A DNA stretch of 64,000 nucleotides from Ustulina deusta (Eukaryota > Ascomycota > Sordariomycetes > Xylariales > Xylariaceae): assembly GCA_023159155.1 (NCBI GenBank), contig JAJNNX010000038.1:248001-312000 (forward strand), read 5' to 3'. The position numbers were made by a program, and so were the translations under genes. Positions 34,770-44,654 of this stretch are shown piece after piece (the first letter of the stretch is position 1; the number at the start of each line of letters is the position of its first letter). The notes beneath the pieces were generated by a model, which was not told where the DNA came from, ran no database searches, and saw nothing but the letters and a program-made list of their open reading frames with translations.

Positions 34770-36017
34770 ATGTCTGTCATACTGTGTACCGGTAAGCGAT
34801 TGTCGACGTCGACTTCCCACACTCCTCACGAGCCCTCGAACTGACCTCGGGGCTTAGCCGGTTATGATCACACGATCAGGTATGCGCCAGCCGCCATCCA
34901 TGATGCATCTGGAGCTGCGTGGGTCACTGACGTGCTTGCTTCCCTAGATTCTGGGAGGCTCTGTCCGGCATCTGCTCGCGCACGGTCCAGCACTCCGACT
35001 CGCAGGTCAACCGCCTCTGCATTTCGCCCGACAAACGCTTCATCGCCGCCGCCGGCCACCACTCGGTCAAGCTCTTCGACATCAAGTCCACGAACCCCAA
35101 CCCTGTGCTGAGCTTCGAGGGCCACACGGGCAACATCACCGGCGTCGCCTTCCACTGCGAGGGCAAGTGGATGGTGACCAGCTCCGAGGATGGCACTGTC
35201 AAGGTCTGGGAGACGCGCAACGCCACCGTACAACGAAGCTACAACCATGGCTCCGCAGCCAACGACGTCGTCATCCACCCCAACCAGGGCGAGATCATCA
35301 GCTGCGACCGCGGCGGCAGCGTGCGCGTCTGGGACCTGGCCGAGAACAATTGCTCACACCAACTCATTCCCGAAGAGGACGTGTCGGTCTCGAGTGTGAC
35401 AGTCGCGAGCGACGGCTCTCTGCTCTGTGCCGCCAACAATGCGGTAAGCTGTGGCCATTTTCACCAGCGCTTGGCTGTGCAAGGTGGATAGGAAGAGGGA
35501 CGGTCCATGTCAGCTAATGCTTCTCTCTCGCTAGGGCAATGTCTTCGTCTGGTCACTTCTCCAGAGTTACGATCACACGCAACTTGTCCCTCTGACACAG
35601 TTTTCGGCGCACAAGGAGTACATCACTCGAATCCTCCTGTCTCCCGACGTCAAGAAGCTCGCAACATGTTCCGCCGATCACACTGCTAAAATCTGGTCGG
35701 TGCCCGTCACCGACCCCGACCCGGCGGACCCCCCGGTCATGACGAACGGTAATGGAGCCCATGCCACACAGCAACCAGCAGTCCCCAATGGAGATGGAGA
35801 ACCAAAACCCTTCCCTCTCGAGGCCACATTGACCGGCCACCAGCGCTGGGTTTGGGACTGTGCCTTCAGCGCCGACTCGGCGTATCTGGTGACGGCATGT
35901 AGCGATCATTACGCACGATTGTGGGAGCTCGGTAGCCAGACCGTCATTCGTCAGTATAACGGACATCATAGAGGCGCTGTCTGCGTTGCACTGAACGACT
36001 ACTCGGAGGCTAGATAG
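34770..36017 (+). CDS. LST8: TOR complex WD40 subunit LST8
   Basis: Four exons, 34770-34791, 34858-34879, 34948-35443 and 35535-36017, give 340 aa starting MSVILCTAGYDHTIRFWEA. The two 22-base exons are typical of this gene's split start. The chain is almost entirely WD40 repeats forming a seven-blade propeller. Highly conserved LST8 segments are readable: GVAFHCEGKWMVTSSEDGT, NDVVIHPNQGE, ATCSADHTAKIW, and the end NGHHRGAVCVALNDYSEAR. LST8 binds the kinase domain of TOR in both TORC1 and TORC2 and stabilises it, acting in nutrient and growth signalling. An insert of about 35 residues with Pro/Asn/Gly (DPDPADPPVMTNGNG region) sits between late blades. The gene converges with the SCYL1-like gene downstream. 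Confidence 0.95.
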
Positions 36018-37237
36018 CTCCTGCGCCGCCGAGCAGTGCGAAAAGTCAGGTTTCCAGGTCCCATTTATACTCACACTCACATCCACACCATCAACTCACG
36101 CATTGACACCCACCCTGTCACGCCCGCCGACACACGTACAGAAGATGAGTCTGACGTCCCCACTGATTCAAGCTTCTGGAGTGAATCCGACTTCGGTTGT
36201 TGTAGTTTAGAGTAGTGTTGATTGCGTGGCAATAACACATCACTCGCCGTTGGTCCTGGTTATGTTACATCCAGCACTCAAACCCTGGCGATATGAGACA
36301 CGAATGCGGGAGCTAAAGTGTACGGCTTCAGCATCATGAACTGTTTCCCCTATTTGAGTATTTCTTTTCTCAAAGATTATCCATTTGACATTCCTTTCAC
36401 GACGGCAGGAGTTAAACGGACAGGCGGAATGGAGTAGGACGGAATAGGCTTTCAAGTCCATGGAACTGGTACATGCTCTACAGTTTGTCTCACTGCCTCT
36501 TTCTCTCCTTTGTTATCTTTTTCACGTGATGCGTTCATGTGTTAGATGCAGGATCTCGCGAGATTCATCCGCGTTGTTTTTCGAGCACAATCCGTGCTTC
36601 AGGGTTTATTCGCGGATAGACTGGCCGGCGTGTAATGGAAGGCGGCGCGGTACGGCGTTCCGATTAGAGGGCGTAATTGTAACTGTTTATTTAATTTTTT
36701 TGATGGCTACCTCCTAGCTAGGTCAGCTCATAACTTGTTTTATGGTGATGATTCTAAATCGCACCCTACTGAGCCCCCCGGGTATCGTTGTCATTCATTC
36801 ACAGTCTTTTTAAAAAGAGTCCGTGTGCAAATAACAAAGAAAAAAAAAAAAAGACAACTTGGTATTTCCAATGGGACGACAGGCCTGTCTGTCCCGTTGT
36901 GTCCTGCCGTCTTCCGATTATGCTGTTTCGGCCTACCACCTAATCAAAACGCCATGCCCCATGTCCATGCTACTACCTATCTCACATCGCTCCAAGATCA
37001 TAGATCAGTGAATCCAGTCCTCCGCTGCCCTGCACCCCCCTTTTGCGTCATGCAAGGCATGACGAGGTGTTTCCAGTTCTCTTTCTCTTCTATCCAAGTA
37101 TTTCGTAATAACACTTGTACGTTCCTAATATTAGGCAGGGAGGTAGAGTCCCCCCTTCCCCTTTCGCGCGTCGGTGAATTTATCTCATGCTATCGCTACG
37201 AGGTATACATACATTATGCTATACTTAATAAGTCCGA
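36018..37237. other. convergent 3' spacer
   Basis: Lies between the stop codons of LST8 (+) and the SCYL1-like gene (-). The long plus-strand frame beginning at 36735 is mostly an antisense shadow of the SCYL1-like C-terminus. An A-run (36839-36852) is present. No gene seen. Confidence 0.5.
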
Positions 37238-39649
37238 TCACCACCCGTCTCCCCATCCGTCGTCGTCGCCGCCCGCATCTTTAGGTTTCATGTCGATTTT
37301 CTTGCTCACGGCCGGTTTGGTCGAGGTAGAAGCTGATCTACTCGCTAATGATTTCTTGGTTGCGGCGGAGCCGTTCTTCGCTAGGCCTTTTGGTAGGGGT
37401 TTGCTGCCACCTGGAGTCTTCTTCTGCGCCTGTGCCGCTAGCCAACCTGCGAAGTCGGGCTCCGAGCCGTCGTCGAAGGGTTTGCTGGAGACCGCGGGTG
37501 GTTTCTTCGTTGGCTTGCTTTTTGTGGTCGTGGTTGTGACTGGGGTCGTGGTTGTAGTGTTAGACCAGGCGTCAGTGATGCTGTCGCTTGGCTCGCCCCA
37601 GGCATCCCCTGTATCGTCATCGTTCATATCACCCATGTCGCCCCATGCGTCGCCCGCGTCGTCATCTTCGATAGGCGACGGGCCCTTGAAATACGCATCT
37701 GGCGTGCTTGTGGTCGAATTCCGCGATAGGGGAGCGGGGGAGGGCGACTTCACGGCTTGGCGATGGAGTGCGGAGGCCGAGGATGTGGAAGAAACTATGC
37801 GTTTGGACTCGGATCCTGACGATGGCGAAGCGAGCTGAGGGGTTGCTGTCCCATTGCTTGTTTGCATCTCGCCGGATGCGGCGGATAGTTTATTGGTAAA
37901 GGACGAGATGGCCCAGCCAGCCCATGAAGATGCCTCGCTGGATTGCGGCGTGCTCATACGTGGGCCAGGGCCGTCCGCAGTCTGAGATGGCGGGAGTATG
38001 CTATCAGGCATGCTTTCTGCCGCCTTGCGTATCCGTTGTATGTAGATATCCACCGTCTTATTAGCTTGGTCGCGGACCAGCTTCTCCTTGTCTATCAAGC
38101 AAGGACAAACAACGGGTAAAATCCGGGATGCGCAGTCTTCTTCGGTAAAGTATTCCCCGGTGGCCGCCAACGCCATCAGAGCTGCGTTTCGGGCATGGAC
38201 GAAGGGATCTCGTAGTGACCTCGTGAACGCGGCGACGAGAACCTTGGCGCGGGAGGAGGTGCCGAGATTCTTGGCGATTTTCCCTAAACATATCGTTGTG
38301 TTTGTTCGAATTCCCGGCTGCTCATCGTTTGCCGTCTTGGCTAGATATTTTAGCAGCTCTCCGTTTATAACGCGATCTGACAGCTTGTCAATGACGACAA
38401 GGACAGATTTCAGCGTCTGTTCGCGAACTATCGGAGCTAGGTCTGTAAAGCCGGATACCATATTGGGAAATATTTTATCGTTTACTATTTTTTGCGGCAA
38501 CCTGTCTATCATCAATGGTAGATTGTCTAACAAACACACTCGAATCGCCCTGTCTGGGTTACCAAACAGTCGAATGACAACGGGTTGCACCCTCGACTCG
38601 AAGTCGTCGTTGGTCAGTTTGGTAGCTATCTTCATGACCACTCCAAAAGCCTTGGGCCCGCCGCCGCCAAACTCGACGGATTTTAGTAGCTCGGGTAGCA
38701 CCTTCATCTTGAAGAAGTCCTCGGGGAAGTCGTCTGTGAGCTGGTCGAGGTCGTCAAGAAACTCGGCCCTCTCTGTCTCCGATTTGACATCCAGGTTGTC
38801 AATACCCTCGGTTAGTTTGATCAGGGGAGAGTCGAAGAAACCACCTGAACGACGTCCCTGTTCAAAGAAGGCCCCGACGGTAATCCTAGCTTTCGGGTTC
38901 GCATTCACCAGCCGTTTATAGCCTGCGTGCATGGTCGGCGGAATGCCTTTGGTCTGTCCCGCCGGGTATGCCCCTGTGAAATCGCCATTGAATACCTCGA
39001 AAATGGTGGTGCCGAAGTTGTAGGAATCGACGGCGGAGTGCGGACTCTTCTTGATGGCGTCCCAGCCGGACTGGGCCAATTCAGGGGGCGTAAATCTGCT
39101 CGAGTCAGGTACCAAGCTACCGTATGTATATATTATGGCGCCGTCGTCCTTGACGTTGCTGAGAACCTCGAACCCGCCGAGCTTCCACTCGCCGCTCTCG
39201 GACGTGTAGATGGACGCGACCCTCAGACTCCCGTGTATGGACGAGCCCTCCTCGTTGATAAACTTGACGGTCCGCGCGATGCTGTAGAGGCCCCATTTTA
39301 TGGTCTCCGGACTCAAGCTCTTCCTCTTGACATGCCATCGCAGCGGGACCACGCGCTCGGTGGCGATATAGATGTAGGAATCGGTCTCGACGGCGTCCAG
39401 AACCTTGATGACACCGGGATGACGCATCGTCCGAAGTTTCTTGAGCGCGTTCTTGGCCAGGGGCAGCCGTGGCTTGTTGGCGGCGACATCGAAGGAGAAA
39501 ATGCTGCAGTCGGACCCGTCGGCTCGTCGCGTGCCGTTGTAGAGCGTCCAGATGGAGGAATCAATGTCGACCTTGTCGCCAAATGAGTAGGGAAACGGCG
39601 GACCCTGCGCCGCCATGGCAGAGGCCACCGCCGACTTGATGAAATCCAT
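37238..39649 (-). CDS. SCYL1/Cex1-type HEAT-repeat pseudokinase
   Basis: A single-exon 803-aa protein starting MDFIKSAVASAMAAQGPPFP. The in-frame extension to 39778 is probably leader, since the family begins at this segment. Residues about 15-300 form a protein-kinase fold lacking catalytic motifs: HGS (139-141) replaces HRD and GGF (158-160) replaces DFG, so it is a pseudokinase. About 330-590 are HEAT repeats (for example PIVREQTLKSVLVVIDKL and RTNTTICLGKIAKNLG). The C-terminus has repeated acidic-Trp motifs (DAWGDMGD, DAWGEPSD, DDGWGDGW). Yeast Cex1 and animal SCYL1 act in tRNA export from the nucleus and COPI/Golgi traffic. A minimal upstream frame, ATG GTT TGA (39668-39660), ends 10 bases before the start. 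Confidence 0.9.
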   Translation of the reverse strand: MDFIKSAVASAMAAQGPPFPYSFGDKVDIDSSIWTLYNGTRRADGSDCSIFSFDVAANKPRLPLAKNALKKLRTMRHPGVIKVLDAVETDSYIYIATERVVPLRWHVKRKSLSPETIKWGLYSIARTVKFINEEGSSIHGSLRVASIYTSESGEWKLGGFEVLSNVKDDGAIIYTYGSLVPDSSRFTPPELAQSGWDAIKKSPHSAVDSYNFGTTIFEVFNGDFTGAYPAGQTKGIPPTMHAGYKRLVNANPKARITVGAFFEQGRRSGGFFDSPLIKLTEGIDNLDVKSETERAEFLDDLDQLTDDFPEDFFKMKVLPELLKSVEFGGGGPKAFGVVMKIATKLTNDDFESRVQPVVIRLFGNPDRAIRVCLLDNLPLMIDRLPQKIVNDKIFPNMVSGFTDLAPIVREQTLKSVLVVIDKLSDRVINGELLKYLAKTANDEQPGIRTNTTICLGKIAKNLGTSSRAKVLVAAFTRSLRDPFVHARNAALMALAATGEYFTEEDCASRILPVVCPCLIDKEKLVRDQANKTVDIYIQRIRKAAESMPDSILPPSQTADGPGPRMSTPQSSEASSWAGWAISSFTNKLSAASGEMQTSNGTATPQLASPSSGSESKRIVSSTSSASALHRQAVKSPSPAPLSRNSTTSTPDAYFKGPSPIEDDDAGDAWGDMGDMNDDDTGDAWGEPSDSITDAWSNTTTTTPVTTTTTKSKPTKKPPAVSSKPFDDGSEPDFAGWLAAQAQKKTPGGSKPLPKGLAKNGSAATKKSLASRSASTSTKPAVSKKIDMKPKDAGGDDDGWGDGW

Positions 39650-40236
39650 GCCCGTGCGTTCAAACCATCCGTGGGTATCTAAGAGTAGCAGTAAATGAAA
39701 AGAGAAGCTGTGTATAGTGTAAGTAGAAGAGATGAACTTCGGAAGCCTGTGTTGTGATATTATTTTCTTGTTGAACAAGGAATGTTGTGATTTTATCTAC
39801 ACTAGGTACCTGTCCGGGACCTACTTGTCTAAATCGAGCTGGTTGAGCTGTCCACTCGGTAGGTAGGCTAGGTAGTCCGAAGAATTGACCCCTCCACATA
39901 CGCACGGTCGCTTCGCTTCGGTGCAGTGGCCCGAGTACACGACACTACTTTAGGTAGTTAGGCGCATGTTAGTGAGAGCGTTAGGGGTATATCCCCACCT
40001 GAGTAAGTACCTAAGTACTTATATATAAGGTACCTAAAGTACATGTAGGTAGGATGATTTGATGACCCGCCCCCCAAATTTATAGTCCACTACAGCACTT
40101 ATACATGTAATTGCACAGCATAACGTTATTCGACCACATCACGACCTCCCTTTGTCGCTGTGCAGCCATTCAAGAGAGTTACAAGATTATACTTAGCTAA
40201 ATACGAATACAAGGTAATAATGCTTATCATACGAAA
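39650..40236. other. intergenic, microrepeat-bearing
   Basis: This is the 5' flank of the SCYL1-like gene. TAGGTACC/GGTAGGTAGG motifs occur at about 39803-39875 and 39945-40055. No gene. Confidence 0.5.
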
Positions 40237-41950
40237 TCAAGCTGACGGTATTTTGAATCCACCCGTCCTCGTCTTCCAAAAACCATTGGGGTCAACTTCG
40301 GCCTGCACTCTTCTCGCGAGCGCCAACTTCTCCGGCTTCAATCTGCCATAGTAGTCTTGCGGGTAGAAGCAGTCGTTCTGGAACAGAGGCAGAAACACGT
40401 CCTTGGGCAGCAAGCTACTATCCTGATAATCCTCGACAATCGTCTTAAATCCATCGTACGTGTCCCGCATCGTCTGGTCGACCTTGGACGCTGACGCGTT
40501 GGACCAGAAGCTGTAGTCCAGCTCTAACACGATGCGGTCGATGTCGTCGTCCACGTCCAGCATATCACCGCCCTTGGCTTTGGCTATCTGGGCAATCTTC
40601 TTCGGCAGAGGTTGAAAGGCGACGCTTGCAATCAGACCAGGGACAAGCTGCGCTGTATTGCTCACATTGACCCAGTGGTCGAACACTTTTTGCATGACTT
40701 CTGCGCCATTCGCTGCGCTGGGCAGAGGCATGGTCTCTGTGCCGATCGTATCTACAACATTCCGGGTCAGTAATGGTCATTCTGAGCGTCATCTGGGGCG
40801 TTTCGAAACCGTTGAAAGCTTCCAAACCCTGAATATCGCCTGAAAAGGAGCCCTTCTACTCGAAAAGTGGCCAGAACAGGATGAATATGATTCCGAGGAT
40901 GACTCACAGACACTGCCTTTCACGATCGCCCAGTTGTTACCACTGAGGAGGCTATTCATACTCTGTGTCTTGCATGTGTTGATCTTAAAATCGCTGATGG
41001 CGAAGAATTTGTTAAAGACACTCGCAGGTGGTTCTGGCCCGTTGTAGTACAAGAATATGACCCATATATCGACAAGGGTGGCGACCGTTCGCTCAGCCGT
41101 CACGATAATGCCGGCCTTCTCATCGTCATAGTTTTCTGTAAAGTCTCGGACCGCCGCGAGCATGGCCGTGCTGATCTCTGATGTCGCGTCGAAGATGAGG
41201 TTGCCGCCCCATACATCGCCCTGAGGGTAGGCTTGCAGCAAAAATGATGTGATGATGCCGAAATTGTTGCCGCCGCCCTTGAGAACCATGAAGAGGTCGG
41301 GATAGTTGCTCTCCGTTACAGAGACGACAGATGCATTCGCTAGCACCAGCTCGTATTCAAGTATCGAATTGGCAGCCCAGCCGTACTCGGTGCTCATGAA
41401 ACTCAAACCACCTATGAATCTTATTGTGAGCTGCATGCTTCTGTGCCATTTGATTCAGAGTCTCACCCCCTAGCAGATATCCACCAACGCCAACGTTACC
41501 GATTCGCCCACCGACGACCGTGTATCCGGAGCCGTCAAGCGCCTCTGTGACCTCATCCCACCTATTTCCAGGTCCAACCCTCACTGTTTCCGCCGCAGTG
41601 TCGAGAACTACCGCGTTCAAATTCTTTGTGGAAATTAGAGGGCCGCCATCGATACTGGCGAAGTAGTTATTTGGGTTATGGCCACCCGACTTGATCGCGA
41701 AGGACTCGTTGTTGGTAGCCAGGATAGAGACGATAGCCGAGACCTCCTCTGTTGTCGAGGGCATCAAGATACATGATGGCTTTAGATTACCGCATGACGT
41801 CGACCAGTACTCGGTCTGTTCCGATGTGTACTGGATTTGGAGACGGGTGTACGACTCGATTGAGGTTTGGCTTTTCACCAAGTCGCATGTGCTCTGAGCC
41901 AGTGCTACTGAAGCTAGGCCAGCCACGGCCACGGCGAGGACTCTCTGCAT
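40237..41950 (-). CDS. secreted berberine-bridge-type FAD oxidase
   Basis: Three exons, 41950-41467, 41411-40908 and 40751-40237, with 55-bp and 156-bp introns, both phase 1, give 500 aa. The signal peptide is about 1-18 (VAVAGLASVALA). The FAD-binding PCMH domain shows IKSGGH with His91, the site of histidyl-FAD linkage, then GGRIGNVGVGGYLLGGGLSF. Ile150 stands where bicovalent members have Cys, so a single covalent flavin link is predicted. The middle has LKGGGNNFGIIT. The C-terminal BBE domain ends NDCFYPQDYYGRLKPEKLA...VDPNGFW. Such enzymes oxidise carbohydrates, alkaloid-like molecules or secondary metabolites; the substrate here is unknown. No biosynthetic cluster lies beside it. Confidence 0.9.
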
Positions 41951-43450
41951 GGTGGTGAAAATCGTCGTCTCTTCTCGACAACTCCGAGGTCAATGACGAT
42001 ATCCAGGATGTTGCCACCCATCTCGAATACCATAAACCCCGTGGGATATCGTTCAAATTATATGCGTTTTCTATGCCATACTACACGACGTCGGTTATAA
42101 TTTTGGCGGGTCAACGTCCAGGGTGTTCAGCTAGGCCTCGGCGGGGGGACCTAATGAGGAACAGCAATTTGAAAACAGGGAAGTACTCCTTGTGAACTGG
42201 AAAATGTGAACTGGGAAGTGCCACTATTCAAGGTCCAATCCTGGTCAAATAGTCACAGCTCACTATAACCTAGGATAGCTTACCGGATATCTACCGCACG
42301 TCATGCTCTACTGACAGTCAGCAGCCTTACATTCCTGTTGTACACTACGCTCAGTACCGGTGTTGGCATTTACTAACACAAACCCACACCCTCAAGAATC
42401 GTTGGGATAGGTATTCACATACACTACTGAGCATTCCCCAGACTACCTAATTCGCTTGATAAAAAGCCTCGGCAGAGTATGAATGTAGGCGAATCGAGAT
42501 CGAGATTGTCAGGAACGTCCTTCATGTGACGGACGCTACTTGCCTATCTGGTATATCTAAAGCCGTAGTGATCTACAATATCCCCCCCCCCCCCCTCTTC
42601 CCGGATACGGACCGCCGTTTTGTTCCCGTGGTTTTGTGCAGAAAAAAATAACAACAGTTTTGCACCATTGGGGTTTCGCTCGAAGAGAAAAAGAAGCAAG
42701 AGAAAAACCGCTTTTGGTGGATTCTATCTAGTGTACACTATGTACAGTAAGTGACATAGTATATTAATGGCATCCATAGCAATAGCGCACACAAATAGGT
42801 ACCTCACGCCGCGGATGCAGCGGTTGCGTAGTGTATTCCGCCCGGAACAGAATTATGCACCTCGGAAACCTTTCCTCCAAGTTACTAGTGTGCTGCGAGG
42901 AAATCGGATAATGTGCCTACACTACACTACACCATGATAAGCAGACTGTAGTAGCATAAGTAGATATGGAAGCATAGATGAATGACGATCCCGCGAAGCG
43001 GAGGAGAACTTCGCTTTTGAAGTGTCCACTCTACACTACGGCGAAAGGTGTTAAGCGAGGCAGGGATCATCCGAGACCCATTATCTTCAAAACCTGGTTA
43101 ATTATCACCTATTAGCCCCTTGCATTGCTCAGTAAGATCTACACTAGTGTAGGTAGTAGATATGCAGTATACACTATGTCATGCTAGATGCGGTAACCAG
43201 CTCGAAATTGATTTCAGAATCTAGTGTATTCCCCTTTTCCTCTCTCGCTTTTTTGTCCATATCGTTTTTTTTCGTATCCTGGCATCCGTAAGCGGCCTCT
43301 TCTATTCGCGGATTATCTTCAACGGCCGGCGAATTCGGATCTGACTTGTGTCGGTCGTCTTCCTATAGGCTACACTACACCGGGTATCGTATGTTATGAT
43401 GTGGTTGTCGCTATATACTTTAAAATTGGGGGCTCACGAGACGGCCCACG
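41951..43450. other. intergenic
   Basis: No gene seen. Holds a C14 tract at 42582-42595 and several CTACACTAC/GTAGTGTA motifs (about 42730-42990, 43140-43175, 43370-43380). The right end is the 3' flank of the homoserine kinase gene. Confidence 0.4.
42582..42595. repeat. C14 homopolymer
   Basis: Fourteen consecutive C in non-coding sequence. Its length is likely variable or error-prone. Confidence 0.9.
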
Positions 43451-44654
43451 TCACTGCGTCTCGATAACTCTCGTTCCCTCGGCGGGCTCCAGCAATTTCC
43501 ATTTACAGTCAATATTCTCCTTTCGGAATCTCGCTATTATCCGCTCTGCAATTTCTCCAAAGTTATCTGTCGCCAGTGCGAGGATCGTGGGACCCGCGCC
43601 TGAGAGGCACACGCCGAGCAGGCCTTCCTGGCTGCTGGGAGACATGGACTGGACAATATCCTGCAGCCCTGGGATGAGGGCTTGCCGATATTGCTGATGG
43701 AGTTTATCCTGCATGGCTAGGTTGATGAGCTCCGGATCTGGCGGTGATTGTCCGAGGGCGACGGGGAGCAGGGCGATGCGCTGCATATTGAACGTCTAGT
43801 GGGGAGTGAAATGGTTAGGCATATGTATATAGATATATCCATGCAAGAAAGACCTTCACAGGCAAAACTACTCACGACGTCCTGTCTAGGATACAATTTC
43901 GGCAGCACTTCGCGCGCTTTTGCCGTCGCCACTTCAAAGTTGGGGATGATGGCCACGGCCTTAATCTCTTTCGCCCACGGGAACTTAATATGGTGTCCGA
44001 TTCCATAAGGTGGCTCCGGTGGCCGTTCCCCTGTATCGAGGCCCCCGGCTGGCGCAGGCAGCACTTCGCTCAGCGGGATCTCGACACGAGCAACGTCCTC
44101 CGGCGTAAGAGGCTTGAGATAGGTGCCCACGAAGCCACCGAACAGGGCGGCGCCAACGTTGTCAGGATGACGTTCTAAGGACGAGCTGTTAGAACCCGCA
44201 GATGGAGGATGAGAAGGAGCAAAGCCGCACCTATCATCAAGCAGAAATCAAATACACGGCTGTCGTCAAGGTGGTGCAGACGGCCGACCTGCTTGCCGAG
44301 CATCACGCCGGCCACGACAGCGGCCCCGGACGACCCCAAGCCGCGGCCTAGGGGGATGGGGTTCACGACGTGCACGTGCGTCTCGACGGGAAAGGCGCGC
44401 TGGTCGTGGCATCGCAGCACGTAGAGCGCGGCTCGCGTGATGAGATTCGAGGACGGGTCCAACGGCACCTCTCCCGTCTCTTCACCCTCGCCCTCGTATG
44501 TCACCCTGCAATTCAGAGGATGCTCCGACGACGACTTGCTCCGGTCAATGGTCACCCGGAGCTCGAGGTAGATGGACAGCGCCAGGCCGATGACGTCGAA
44601 CCCGGGGCCGATGTTGGCCGAGGAGCACGGAGTCCGGATGGTGAAGGACTCCAT
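43451..44654 (-). CDS. THR1: homoserine kinase
   Basis: Three exons, 44654-44231, 44174-43876 and 43795-43451, with 56-bp and 80-bp introns, give 355 aa. It catalyses ATP-dependent phosphorylation of L-homoserine to O-phosphohomoserine, the step before threonine synthase. The GHMP-kinase signatures are complete: N-terminal TPCSSANIGPGFDVIGLAL, ATP loop PLGRGLGSSGAA at 101-112, ERHPDNVGAALFGGF across intron 1, and the C-terminal motif LSGAGPTILAL. The length is that expected for fungal Thr1. The cytosolic location follows from the absence of a targeting signal. The gene stands alone, without other threonine-pathway genes in the window. Confidence 0.95.

Noticed and set aside
36735..37838. 367-codon plus-strand ORF
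   Set aside because: Its second half is the antisense of the SCYL1-like C-terminus, and the first half is low-complexity 3' spacer.
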